From assembly GCA_016936615.1 (NCBI GenBank), contig JAFGXN010000004.1:1-36549 (forward strand): 36,549 bases of DNA, given 5' to 3'. The DNA is from Spirochaetales bacterium. GTDB taxonomy: Bacteria; Spirochaetota; Spirochaetia; JAFGXN01. Under the pieces are notes generated by a model. It made no database searches. It saw nothing but the letters and a program-made list of their open reading frames with translations, and was not told where the DNA came from. The position numbers and the translations under genes were made by a program. This document shows, piece by piece, positions 1 through 7,889 of the stretch. Each line of letters opens with the position of its first letter. The stretch's first letter is position 1.

Positions 1-33
1 AATTTTATAGTAATTTGATTTTTTGGAGGTAAA

Positions 34-2223
34 ATGAGAGATAAAATTTTTTATTTTCTTGCCGTTTGTGTGGCTTTTTCATTGATTTTCTCTTGCGATA
101 AAACCCCGTCCCTTATCCAACAGTTTGATGTTGTAGAAAATGAGGGGAGTGCTTTTATTTCATGGGAGAGACCTGCTAACTCTGTTGGAGAGGTTCTTTA
201 TTACGGTCTGAAAGGTGATTCTGTTCCGCTTGGCAAGATTGAACTTGACAATGCAAAACCTGATGGTACAAGTATTTCTGGTCTTGAGAATGGCCGTGAG
301 TACTATGTGAAAATTTATGCAGTTACTGCTTCTGGGCAGAGTTTTTTGGTGGGGGAGAAAACTTTTACACCAAAAGTAAACTCTAAAGATGCGTCTGCAG
401 TTGTGGCTTTGATAGAGTCTATTCCTGCCGTAGAGGAGATTGTCTTAGATAATGAGCCTTTGATAGTTTCGGCTCGAAATGCTTATAATAAATTGAGACA
501 AGATTACAAAGATTTGGTTACAAATTTGGGCAAGCTCTTAGAGGCCGAGGCTAGGGTTAAATTTCTTCAAGCCTCTGCTGAGGATCAGGCAGCTGCTAGT
601 GCTGTAATTGCAAAGATTGAAGCACTTCCTGAGTTGGACTTGATTGCCGCTTCAGATAGAGAAGCCTTTCTCGATGTTAGGGAGTCTTATAATTCATTGA
701 CTGTTGCTCAAAAAGAGTTTGTTCATAACTATGAGAAACTTGCTGGCTTTGCTTCTGCATTTGTAAATAGCGATGAGGTTATTGTTTTGGTTGAGGCTAT
801 TCCTGCTGAGATAACATTCTCTGATTTACCTCTCTTGTCTCAGGCCTTTAATGCGTTTAATAATCTAAAAGAGAATGAGAAGACTTTGGTTCCTCAGGAA
901 CTTAGAGATAGGTTGCTCTCTGTGAAGGTCTACTATGTAGATTTGCTATTGCAGAGCCTTCCTGTTCCAGCAGAAATGACTCTAATGGATGAAGCTTTAG
1001 TTAAATCTGTTCGTGCCGAGTATGAGGCTTTGTCCCCAGAAGAGAAATATTCTGTAGATGCTCTTAATAAGTTGTTTAAGCTTGAGGATGCAGAGATTTG
1101 TCTTGTAGAACTTAAGATTGATGCAATTTCTGAGATCTTATCCTTGGATGATTGTGTTAAAATAAAAGAAGCCTGGTCTGCATATGGATCTCTATCCGCA
1201 ACTTTTCAAGATAAAGTAAGAAATTTTACTCAGTTGCAAGGTGCTGCTGATGGAATTGCTGGATTATCCTTAGCTAGTCCAACAGTTACAGAACGCACAA
1301 GCTATGATTCAATTACTGTTTCTTGGGATTCTGTTGAAGGAATTGATGGTTATGTTTTGTATCACTCGTTTATAGATAGTTCCCCTGTTGATTTAGATGC
1401 ATTATTGGTGTTTTCTGAAGATTTGCCTTCATTTGAGTTAGATTCTAGTAGGCGAAGTCTTGTTGTTGGATCAGAATCAAACAAGGTCGCAGCAGGTCCA
1501 AATTATTTTTGGGTTAGGTTCTTTATGGAAACTCCTGAAGGGAGAACATATAGTGGTTTATCTGATGTTTCTGAGAGAGGGGCTAGAGATATTACAGACG
1601 AAGAGTGGGTTACTGAGGTGAATAGGTCTATTTACGAGGCCTTGAAGCCTATTACTCCGATTCCTAAGCCTTCAAAAAGTGGCTTGATATGGTCAGATGA
1701 TAATGGTTGGAGCGGTAGGGTTTCAGCTTATGGTGGTTATGTAACTGGTTATAGATCTGAGTGGTCGAATAATTATTCTAGAGGATATGTTTTAGAAGAT
1801 GTTACATCTAGATATTTGTCGATAACTGGATATATGGCGGATCTCTATGATGTGAAGAATGGGGGTGATAAGCCTCGAAATGTTAGGGTTACAGCTGGAG
1901 GAGTTGATTCTGGTGCATCAGAATTTATAACTATCTCCGGATTATATCCTGGTGAGTTCCGGTATCATATGCATGTAAATACTGAAAATATGGATGCTGA
2001 TGGTGGTCCTGATGTTTATTTGGGAAGTAGTGCTAATGGTGTTTGTGCAAAAAGAGATTGTACAGTTATCGATTCCGAGTATGATTACTTATGGGCGAGA
2101 AGGACTGTTCCAGGATTTAGACCTACTCACAGTGACACACCTTACCAGATTAAGCGTGACGGAGCAACTGAGGCAACAGATGTTGTTAATACTCCTGCTA
2201 TGTGGGCTTTCTACCCCAATTAA
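34..2223 (+). CDS. Large surface lipoprotein: two Fn3-like domains flanking five helical repeats
   Basis: A 729-residue predicted outer-surface or periplasmic lipoprotein. The signal peptide ends in a spirochaete-type lipobox (SLIFSC, acylated Cys21), and the start follows a good GGAGGT site 5-6 bases upstream. Residues about 27-113 resemble a fibronectin type III domain. Residues about 120-408 hold five degenerate units of about 55-60 residues (about 120-180, 187-245, 247-302, 303-358, 358-408) with the pattern V..LI.AIP...(V)..AR.AYN.L...K.LV.N..KL..AE, like repeats found in surface proteins of Gram-positive bacteria. A second Fn3-like domain follows (about 415-520). The C-terminal 200 residues are rich in Gly, Tyr and Trp and were not recognised. 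A hairpin terminator follows directly, so the gene ends its transcript. The function is unknown; adhesion or glycan contact is a guess from the domain types. Confidence 0.8.
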   Translation: MRDKIFYFLAVCVAFSLIFSCDKTPSLIQQFDVVENEGSAFISWERPANSVGEVLYYGLKGDSVPLGKIELDNAKPDGTSISGLENGREYYVKIYAVTASGQSFLVGEKTFTPKVNSKDASAVVALIESIPAVEEIVLDNEPLIVSARNAYNKLRQDYKDLVTNLGKLLEAEARVKFLQASAEDQAAASAVIAKIEALPELDLIAASDREAFLDVRESYNSLTVAQKEFVHNYEKLAGFASAFVNSDEVIVLVEAIPAEITFSDLPLLSQAFNAFNNLKENEKTLVPQELRDRLLSVKVYYVDLLLQSLPVPAEMTLMDEALVKSVRAEYEALSPEEKYSVDALNKLFKLEDAEICLVELKIDAISEILSLDDCVKIKEAWSAYGSLSATFQDKVRNFTQLQGAADGIAGLSLASPTVTERTSYDSITVSWDSVEGIDGYVLYHSFIDSSPVDLDALLVFSEDLPSFELDSSRRSLVVGSESNKVAAGPNYFWVRFFMETPEGRTYSGLSDVSERGARDITDEEWVTEVNRSIYEALKPITPIPKPSKSGLIWSDDNGWSGRVSAYGGYVTGYRSEWSNNYSRGYVLEDVTSRYLSITGYMADLYDVKNGGDKPRNVRVTAGGVDSGASEFITISGLYPGEFRYHMHVNTENMDADGGPDVYLGSSANGVCAKRDCTVIDSEYDYLWARRTVPGFRPTHSDTPYQIKRDGATEATDVVNTPAMWAFYPN

Positions 2224-2239
2224 TTGTGATTATTTTTAC

Positions 2240-2273
2240 GCCTCCTATCTTGTGTAGGAGGCTTTTTCTTTTT
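2240..2273 (+). terminator. Rho-independent terminator after the surface lipoprotein gene
   Basis: A perfect 8-bp stem (GCCTCCTA / TAGGAGGC) with a 7-nt loop, followed by a T-rich tract, 17 bases after the stop codon. Confidence 0.85.
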
Positions 2274-2297
2274 CCCGATTTAATATTGGGTTTTTTG

Positions 2298-2324
2298 TTG
2301 ACATCGGGGAATCCATCTTATAAT
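2298..2324 (+). promoter_or_regulatory. Candidate sigma-70 promoter for the 2404 gene
   Basis: Perfect TTGACA (2298-2303) and TATAAT (2319-2324) hexamers. The spacer is only 15 bp, shorter than the ideal 17. This predicts a leader of about 73 nt before the ATG at 2404. Confidence 0.6.
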
Positions 2325-2403
2325 ATAAAAGTACTAGGACAAGGAAAGGTATTGAGGATATAGGTGAAAAGGGATTTTCCCCTGTAGATCTCTGCAAACT
2401 ATT

Positions 2404-4050
2404 ATGAGTGATTATGATGATTTAGATCCTGAAATCGCTGAGCTTATGGGAATCCAGAGGTCAGTGGATAAGGAAAATGTTGAACAAGAGAAGAAGCCAA
2501 GCTTTCAAGCCCTATTTGGCGGGGCTCCTGAGACTGAAGAGAGTGGGGCGCATGAAGTTGACCTGAAGAGGGCTAGCTTTCCACCTATAACAAAGTCTTA
2601 TAGCGATCAAGCTGTGTCCAAAATTCTTTTAAACCGCGAGTTCTATCACAATGTTATAAATTTTGGAAAGGATGAGGGTATTCGCCTTCACAAATTGTTA
2701 ACAGCTTTTATTAAGACGCAAGATAATCAAGAGAGATCAATGTACAGAAATAAGATGATTTCTGCATATTGGAATTTTTTGTCGAATCTGATTCCTCTGT
2801 TGGATTCTGGGAGTGAGGAGATTCTTTATAATGTTCGCTTTGGCGTTGTTGCACCGAATCTGCTTGGCAAGGAGCTTGCTCTGCTACTCTCTCGAGTTTT
2901 TGTAAAAAATGAGACTGGAGAGCCAATTTACTATTTTGATGAGTGGTTGAAGCAGGTAGCTTATGGCAACATAAAGCCTTCTGCTGTAGATGAGACTCGT
3001 AATCTTGGGAAAAAGTCTGATGCTCGAGTCGAGTCTCAAATTTCCGCTACGCAAGCAAGTTTGAGAGCCGCAAAGGATATTATAAAGGTCAAGATGCATG
3101 AACGAGATAACCTTGAGAAGCAGATTCAGAGCCTTTTTACAAATATTCTCCAGCACTCTAACTCGTATATAGATCCTGAGCTTGAAGATCCTTATTCTGA
3201 TGCTCAGTTGGAGTTTTTATCAAGGATTCAGCAGTTTATTGTTGGCTTGAAGAATATTGACCGTGAGATAAAGTCTGGTTTTTCTGAGTTGAATAGACAT
3301 TCCGATAAAATTGACAAACTACGAGTTGAGACTGGTGTTTCTGTAGAAAAGGTTAGTCAGATTGACGATAAGACTATGTCTGCTGAGTTTGATAGTACTA
3401 AGCAGATGGCAAAGATGTGTGTTGGTCGGCGGGGAAATCACTTGCCTGTCTTGATGGCTCAGTATTTTAAGGCAGATCAGATAAACTTAGGAACAAGAGA
3501 GAATATTATAAAGATTTTGACAGAGATCGAACAGCTTGATCAAGGTTTGTTTGAGCGACGATATCGTCAGGAAGTCTATAGGATTGTTCCATATATAATT
3601 TTAATGCCATGTTATGGTGATAGAGGTATCTGCTGGGAGCCCTTCGACAAGTTTAATCGCGCGACAAGTCGTGGAAGAATTGCTGTGCCAATGTATCCTA
3701 AGGATCTTCGAGTTGCTGTCATCTCTGCGGTCGCTGATTTGCGGTGGCAGGTTGCGAAGGAGAAGGCTGCTCACTACTGGATGGAAGAGGGGTTGACAGG
3801 AGGTTATTATCAGTGGTCAATTACTCAGAAATTAAAAGGAAATATAAAAGATTATTTTATCGAAGATTATATTCTTTGGATTAACAAAGAGTCTAAAGGA
3901 ATTCAAAAGCTTGAAAGAAATGTGCGAAAGGTCTTCTGGCGCCACATTCCTTTCCCACAAGAGATAAAGGATGATCTGAAGAATAGGGGTTTTGTCTACA
4001 GCGAACTGGCTAAGAAAGATTTTAACCGCTCAATCTCAGATGGATATTGA
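2404..4050 (+). CDS. Unrecognised 548-residue coiled-coil protein
   Basis: I do not recognise this family. It is predicted cytoplasmic: there is no signal peptide or membrane segment. The N-terminal 60 residues are acidic and low-complexity, residues about 70-190 look all-helical, residues about 200-315 read as a charged coiled coil, and the C-terminal 200 residues are a denser globular domain rich in Trp and Tyr. No Shine-Dalgarno sequence is visible before the ATG, and no better start exists in frame (a stop lies at 2365-2367). The gene stands alone between a terminator and promoter upstream and a bidirectional terminator downstream. A conserved spirochaete-specific protein is plausible but untested. 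Confidence 0.75.
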   Translation: MSDYDDLDPEIAELMGIQRSVDKENVEQEKKPSFQALFGGAPETEESGAHEVDLKRASFPPITKSYSDQAVSKILLNREFYHNVINFGKDEGIRLHKLLTAFIKTQDNQERSMYRNKMISAYWNFLSNLIPLLDSGSEEILYNVRFGVVAPNLLGKELALLLSRVFVKNETGEPIYYFDEWLKQVAYGNIKPSAVDETRNLGKKSDARVESQISATQASLRAAKDIIKVKMHERDNLEKQIQSLFTNILQHSNSYIDPELEDPYSDAQLEFLSRIQQFIVGLKNIDREIKSGFSELNRHSDKIDKLRVETGVSVEKVSQIDDKTMSAEFDSTKQMAKMCVGRRGNHLPVLMAQYFKADQINLGTRENIIKILTEIEQLDQGLFERRYRQEVYRIVPYIILMPCYGDRGICWEPFDKFNRATSRGRIAVPMYPKDLRVAVISAVADLRWQVAKEKAAHYWMEEGLTGGYYQWSITQKLKGNIKDYFIEDYILWINKESKGIQKLERNVRKVFWRHIPFPQEIKDDLKNRGFVYSELAKKDFNRSISDGY

Positions 4051-4051
4051 T

Positions 4052-4086
4052 AAAAAAAAAGCAAGGATTATTTCCTTGCTTTTTTA
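4052..4086. terminator. Bidirectional terminator between the 2404 gene and lspA
   Basis: A 7-bp stem GCAAGGA / TCCTTGC (4061-4067 and 4073-4079), with an A-run on the left and a T-run on the right, so it can end transcripts from both converging genes. It overlaps the lspA stop codon. Confidence 0.85.
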
Positions 4087-4607
4087 GCTTTTAGTTTTTT
4101 GATAATATCAATAATAAAGGCAATAACTAAAATTCCTACGCCAATTACTACTGCGCTGTCTGCTACGTTGAATGTTGGCCATCGATCAAGTCCGAAAATC
4201 CCGTAGAATTTCACATCAATAAAATCTACTACTCCAGCAGGTCGGAATACTCTGTCGATGAGATTCCCGAAGCCACCTCCAGCAATAAGAGCGAATGACC
4301 ATTTTTCCAACCCAGGAAACTTTCTCGGCTCTTTTAATAGTAAAAATGTCAGGACAACCAGGAATACTCCCACTATGACTTTAAAGAGAAGTATCTTTAA
4401 CCAGTCTGGTAATCCATCGCCCATGCTAAATGCTACTGCTGTATTGCGGACATGTATTATATTGAGGAAATTTCCTGCAGATTCAAATGGTCTGCCAAGT
4501 CCAATGTTTGCAACAATCCATGCTTTTGTTAGTTGGTCCAGAATTATTGTGAAGCTGATTATGCTTGCAATTCCAATTCTGTTCCGTTGAGTTTTGTCTA
4601 TTTTCAT
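4068..4607 (-). CDS. lspA: Lipoprotein signal peptidase II
   Basis: An inner-membrane aspartic protease that cleaves the signal peptide from diacylglyceryl-modified prolipoproteins. At 179 residues it has the usual length, with four hydrophobic segments. The two catalytic aspartates sit in NLIDR (Asp118) and FNVADS (Asp150). The conserved DQLTK (about 24-28) and a variant N-T-A-V-A-F motif are also present. It is last in a minus-strand unit: the Nif3-family gene's TAG stop lies inside the TAGGAG ribosome-binding site of lspA, which suggests translational coupling. The enzyme fits the many lipoproteins encoded in this window. Confidence 0.97.
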   Translation of the reverse strand: MKIDKTQRNRIGIASIISFTIILDQLTKAWIVANIGLGRPFESAGNFLNIIHVRNTAVAFSMGDGLPDWLKILLFKVIVGVFLVVLTFLLLKEPRKFPGLEKWSFALIAGGGFGNLIDRVFRPAGVVDFIDVKFYGIFGLDRWPTFNVADSAVVIGVGILVIAFIIDIIKKLKAKKARK

Positions 4608-4615
4608 TTTTTCTC

Positions 4616-5377
4616 CTATAGCCCTGTTGGTATATCTAAAAACTCTGTCTCTATCTTTAGTTCTCGAGCAATTATCTCTGCTAGCATCTTTACGCCACCA
4701 GTCTCGGTGTTGTAGTGGCCAGCGCTAAGCATGTTGATCTTGTTCTCCTTGCAGAAATGGTAAATGCTGTGGGAAGCATCCCCAGTGATGTAGAGATCCG
4801 CATCTTCGCTTGCAGCCTGGATCACCTCCCACGGAGCCCCGCCTGAGACAATCGCCACCTTCGAAATCTCTTTTTTCCCAAATCTTAATATGCTCAAGCA
4901 ATCTTCGACAGTGAAGCCCATCTTCAAGATTATCTCTTCTATCGTCTGTGGAGCCTTGTATTCGCCTTTAAAGCCGATTTTTACCCCTTTGTAGCTACCA
5001 AACTCCTCAATCTGCTCTAACCCTATCCTCTTCGCAAGGTAGGCGTTGTTGCCGCACTCTGAGTGGGCATCTAGCGGCAGGTGGGCTGCGTATAGACCAA
5101 TTCCGCTGGAAAAAAGCGATTCAAACCGGCTATAATCAGAACCTACGAGTGGGAAGTCTTTGCCCCAGAATAATCCGTGATGAACCACAAGCAGATCTGC
5201 GTTCACCTTTTGTGCCAATTCAAAAGACTGTAGGCTTGCATCAACAGCAAAAGCAATCTTTTTGACCTCTTCTCGGTTCCCTTCGACCTGCAATCCATTT
5301 AAGGAGTTGTCAGCCTTTGAAAAATCTGCGATTTTTAAATAATTATTTAGATATTCAACTAATTCTTTTTTCTTCAT
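4616..5377 (-). CDS. Nif3-like dinuclear metal-binding protein (DUF34, GTP cyclohydrolase 1 type 2 homologue)
   Basis: A widely conserved NIF3/YqfO family protein with a dinuclear metal centre; its true biochemical role is unsettled. Family motifs: VVHHGLFWG (about 64-72), HLPLDAHSECGNN (about 99-111), SGGAPWE, the ITGD segment and SAGHYNTE near the C-terminus. At 253 residues it is the short form without the inserted PII-like domain. There is no Shine-Dalgarno sequence; instead a -10 box ends 6 nt before the ATG (see the promoter entry), suggesting a leaderless transcript that also carries lspA. Confidence 0.93.
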   Translation of the reverse strand: MKKKELVEYLNNYLKIADFSKADNSLNGLQVEGNREEVKKIAFAVDASLQSFELAQKVNADLLVVHHGLFWGKDFPLVGSDYSRFESLFSSGIGLYAAHLPLDAHSECGNNAYLAKRIGLEQIEEFGSYKGVKIGFKGEYKAPQTIEEIILKMGFTVEDCLSILRFGKKEISKVAIVSGGAPWEVIQAASEDADLYITGDASHSIYHFCKENKINMLSAGHYNTETGGVKMLAEIIARELKIETEFLDIPTGL

Positions 5378-5383
5378 TTTATT

Positions 5384-5411
5384 ATTATAACGTGATTTGT
5401 TATTTTTTCAA
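5384..5411 (-). promoter_or_regulatory. Promoter of the nif3-lspA unit, predicted leaderless
   Basis: On the minus strand, TTGAAA (5411-5406), a 16-bp spacer and perfect TATAAT (5389-5384), followed by 6 nt and then the ATG at 5377. Transcription should start at or next to the start codon. It overlaps the 3' end of the methyltransferase gene. Confidence 0.65.
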
Positions 5412-6191
5412 TACCCACCAGCTTGCTAATATTCCAAAAGCAACAGAAACATTCATCGAAGCTTTATTCCCTAATGTCGGGATAGAGACAATGCCGCCTT
5501 CGTTGCGGGCAACCTCTAGAATTTCTGGGTTTACTCCAAGCTCCTCGGAGCCCACTACGACAATTCCTTTCTGGGGAAAAGTAAAATCTTGAATTGGCGT
5601 TCCATTTGTTTCAAGAGCAAAGATTGTGCCTCTCTCTTCTTGGGGTTGTTGTATTAAATCTTCGAATTTCGCCCTTTTTATATCAAGGAAATTCTCAGCA
5701 CCCATCGACGAACGTCGAAGCCTGGGATGTTCAAGGCTTGGGCAATCTGGGGAGATTAAAATTTCCCGTAGCTGGAAGACCTCGCAGCTGCGGATTATGC
5801 TACCAAGATTAAATGGCGAGCGGATATCGTCGCAGAAGATTGAGCCTTGAGATCTTTGTGGAGTTAGTGTGTTGTTGTCAGGTAGGCGGAGATCTAGATC
5901 CCAATCTGCAGGTCCCTCTCCAGTCTGGGCAATCAGCATATGGCGGATACTATTTAATTTGCGGATAGAATCTTCAGGACTCTCATCGTTATTGCTTAGA
6001 ATATCTCTTGCTGTGGAGGATGCTTTCTGGTTGATGTTGTCCTCGATTAGTTGCACAAGAAATTGGTGCAGGCTTGCGAGGTTTGCTAAATTTCCTACCT
6101 GCAGTTCCATTTCTATCTGATGAAAAATCTTTATATATTTTCGTAGCTTTGTTTCAGGCTTCAGGGTGTTGAATTTCTTGAGTGCTATCAT
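5400..6191 (-). CDS. TrmH/SpoU-family (SPOUT) RNA 2'-O-methyltransferase
   Basis: A predicted SAM-dependent ribose methyltransferase acting on tRNA or rRNA; the exact target cannot be read from the sequence. The three SpoU motifs are clear: motif 1 around RSPFNLGSIIRSCE (124-137; Asn128, Arg134), motif 2 VVVGSEELGVNPEIL (about 211-225) and motif 3 SIPTLGNKASMNVSVA (about 236-251). The N-terminal 110 residues are a helical extension, not the L30e-like substrate domain. The start has AGAGGG upstream. A terminator lies between it and flgM, so it probably has its own promoter. Confidence 0.92.
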   Translation of the reverse strand: MIALKKFNTLKPETKLRKYIKIFHQIEMELQVGNLANLASLHQFLVQLIEDNINQKASSTARDILSNNDESPEDSIRKLNSIRHMLIAQTGEGPADWDLDLRLPDNNTLTPQRSQGSIFCDDIRSPFNLGSIIRSCEVFQLREILISPDCPSLEHPRLRRSSMGAENFLDIKRAKFEDLIQQPQEERGTIFALETNGTPIQDFTFPQKGIVVVGSEELGVNPEILEVARNEGGIVSIPTLGNKASMNVSVAFGILASWWVLKK

Positions 6192-6205
6192 TTTTCCCTC
6201 TTATA

Positions 6206-6236
6206 TAAAAAAAAGGACGATTGCTCGCCCTTTTTC
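6206..6236 (-). terminator. Terminator after flgM
   Basis: Minus-strand stem AAGGGCGA / TCGTCCTT with a GCAA tetraloop (6213-6232; one G-T pair), followed on the minus strand by a T-run (6206-6212). It ends the rsmI/flgM transcript. Confidence 0.8.
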
Positions 6237-6250
6237 ATTTCGTTCTGTAA

Positions 6251-6535
6251 TTACAGATTTATCATGTTTGCCAGTTTGTCGGCTATTGTCTCAATCACGC
6301 TATCGTTAATGTAATTAGGATCGTCAAGCTTAGCTTTAACTTCTGCAATTCTATCCTCTCTCACTTCTGGAGCATTTTTCACTTTTTCAGCAATGTTATA
6401 TAATTCAGCCATTTTCTTTGCATCATGAGAAATTTCTACAGAATCAGACTTGCCAACTTCGGCAATGTTTCCTGTCTTTTGAGTTTTGTTTATCCTTGAA
6501 AGCGGGTCAAGGGGCCCAATTCTGTCAATTGTCAT
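6251..6535 (-). CDS. flgM: Anti-sigma-28 factor FlgM
   Basis: A 94-residue protein that holds the flagellar sigma factor FliA inactive until the hook-basal body is complete. It opens MTIDRIGP, the usual FlgM N-terminus, and has the KSDSVEISHDAKKM segment and a C-terminal helix with VKAKLDDPNY, matching the sigma-binding region. An in-frame GTG exists at 6547, but the ATG at 6535 is preferred because GAGGT lies exactly 5 nt upstream of it and inside the longer reading. A sigma-28-like -10 element lies just upstream (6555-6562). Confidence 0.92.
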   Translation of the reverse strand: MTIDRIGPLDPLSRINKTQKTGNIAEVGKSDSVEISHDAKKMAELYNIAEKVKNAPEVREDRIAEVKAKLDDPNYINDSVIETIADKLANMINL

Positions 6536-6554
6536 AAAATACCTCACATTTATT

Positions 6555-6562
6555 CTATCGGC
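6555..6562 (-). promoter_or_regulatory. Sigma-28 (FliA) type -10 element upstream of flgM
   Basis: The minus strand reads GCCGATAG, 7 of 8 matches to the sigma-28 -10 consensus GCCGATAA. A TTAA lies 15 nt upstream (consensus TAAA). It falls in the 42-bp gap between rsmI and flgM and predicts a start a few bases before the flgM ribosome-binding site. Confidence 0.7.
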
Positions 6563-6577
6563 AAAAAATACGAATTA

Positions 6578-7258
6578 TTAACTTTTTTTATTTGAAAAAA
6601 CAAGTACAGCTAGTTCGCCTTTAATGCTACTTTTTTCCTCATATAAGTGTAGCATATCTTGTGCGCTTCCTTCTAGTATCTCTTCGTATTTTTTTGTCAT
6701 TTCTCTACCAATGACTACCTTAGCTTCACTATTTATATCGGCGATATCCTTTAAAAGTTTAATAATTCTGAACGGAGATTCGTAAAAAATTACAGCTTCG
6801 TTCCTATTCATCAACTCTTCGACTCGCTTTTTTCTTTTTCCCGGTTTTGGGCTTAAAAACCCTTCAAAATAATAACCTTTTCCGCACAAGCCTGCAACAC
6901 TTACAATTGTGCTTGCTGCAGATGCGCCAGGAAGAGGGATAATCTCATGCTCGGTAGAGCGAAGTTTCTCTACAACACGGGCGCCTGGGTCACTAATACC
7001 CGGGGTTCCCGCATCACTTATATAGGCACCATTTTGCCCCTGATCTAGAAGTTCAAGGATGTATTCGGCTGATCTCTCTTCATTTGCTGCTCGGCAGCTA
7101 ATCAGTCTTGCCTTGATGTCGTAGTGGCTTAGAAGGATTCCGGAGTGACGTGTATCCTCACAAGCAATAAAATCTAAGCCTTTTAGAACTTCAAGTGCTC
7201 GTAGCGTAATATCTTTAAGATTGCCAATTGGTGTCGCAACAATGTAGAATTCACTCAT
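6578..7258 (-). CDS. rsmI: 16S rRNA (cytidine-1402-2'-O)-methyltransferase RsmI
   Basis: A tetrapyrrole-methylase-fold enzyme that 2'-O-methylates C1402 in the 16S rRNA decoding site. Motifs: YIVATPIGNLKDITLRAL at the N-terminus, ACEDTRHSG (about 33-41), YISDAGTPGISDPG (about 78-91), PLPGASA (about 107-113), FEGFLSPKPGKRKKR and IGREMTKKYEEI. At 226 residues it is shorter than the E. coli enzyme (about 286) because the C-terminal accessory domain is missing. The ATG lies one base after the stop of the upstream lipoprotein gene, and there is no strong ribosome-binding site, so translation is probably coupled. Confidence 0.96.
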   Translation of the reverse strand: MSEFYIVATPIGNLKDITLRALEVLKGLDFIACEDTRHSGILLSHYDIKARLISCRAANEERSAEYILELLDQGQNGAYISDAGTPGISDPGARVVEKLRSTEHEIIPLPGASAASTIVSVAGLCGKGYYFEGFLSPKPGKRKKRVEELMNRNEAVIFYESPFRIIKLLKDIADINSEAKVVIGREMTKKYEEILEGSAQDMLHLYEEKSSIKGELAVLVFSNKKS

Positions 7259-7259
7259 A

Positions 7260-7763
7260 TTACTTAATCAAAATCTTGTGCGGATCTGAAACCTTGTTCA
7301 CCTGGTAAAGTTTTTCTAGTACTACTATTTCTGTGCAAGCCGCATCCACGTAGGTGTCTGGTTTTGCTGTATCAGAAAGTGTGTATGTTACCCAAAAGTA
7401 ATTAACACCTTTTTTCAGGTTAACATTGCCTTTGAAAGTTACAACATCCATAGGATTTTCATATCTTCCAAATTGAACAGAAGTGTCAAACTTATCAGAT
7501 TTTTCTGTAAAATAGACAGCAATCTTTCCGATGCTTCTAAGATCTTCAGTTCCATTTGTTACAACCTTAAGAGCTGAAACATTTGCAAAATTTTGTGGTG
7601 AATATACTCTAATTCTAAGCACAGCTTGTTCGCTTGAGTCTGCATCTATAGATAACATTGGTTGGTCGCATATTACTTTGTCAACAGGGAATTTTTTATC
7701 CATTCCTATACAAGACATTATTGAAAAAACAATAAGAATTGTAAAAATATTTCTTATCTTCAT
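7260..7763 (-). CDS. Small lipoprotein consisting of a sialidase-associated N-terminal (BNR_assoc_N-like) domain
   Basis: A 167-residue predicted lipoprotein with lipobox SIMSC (Cys18). The mature part (about 37-150) resembles the jelly-roll domain found at the N-terminus of BNR-repeat neuraminidases of Bacteroidetes: markers are LRIRVYSP near its start, the V.TNGT...I.KI.VYFT..SDKF strand pair and the closing VNYFWVTYTLSDTAKPDTYVDA. The catalytic propeller is absent, so it is probably a binding or structural module. The start is supported by AAGGAG. It is translationally coupled to rsmI downstream, an odd pairing. The domain assignment is from memory of the family pattern. Confidence 0.75.
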   Translation of the reverse strand: MKIRNIFTILIVFSIMSCIGMDKKFPVDKVICDQPMLSIDADSSEQAVLRIRVYSPQNFANVSALKVVTNGTEDLRSIGKIAVYFTEKSDKFDTSVQFGRYENPMDVVTFKGNVNLKKGVNYFWVTYTLSDTAKPDTYVDAACTEIVVLEKLYQVNKVSDPHKILIK

Positions 7764-7854
7764 GTTAAACTCCTTTTTTCTTATAAATTTACTATACTAG
7801 GTAATTTTATAAAAATAAAGTATTTAAAATTAAATTTATAGTTTCTTTTGTATA

Positions 7855-7883
7855 TTGATATAGCTGAATCAATATGTTATTTT
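7855..7883 (+). promoter_or_regulatory. Candidate aspS promoter, predicted leaderless
   Basis: TTGATA (7855-7860), a 17-bp spacer and TATTTT (7878-7883; 4 of 6), followed by 6 nt and an ATG at 7890. There is no Shine-Dalgarno sequence before that ATG. Confidence 0.45.
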
Positions 7884-7889
7884 ATTTTT

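Noticed and set aside
1994-2257. Second frame inside the 3' end of the surface lipoprotein gene
   Set aside because: It overlaps a clear coding region in another frame and lacks a ribosome-binding site.
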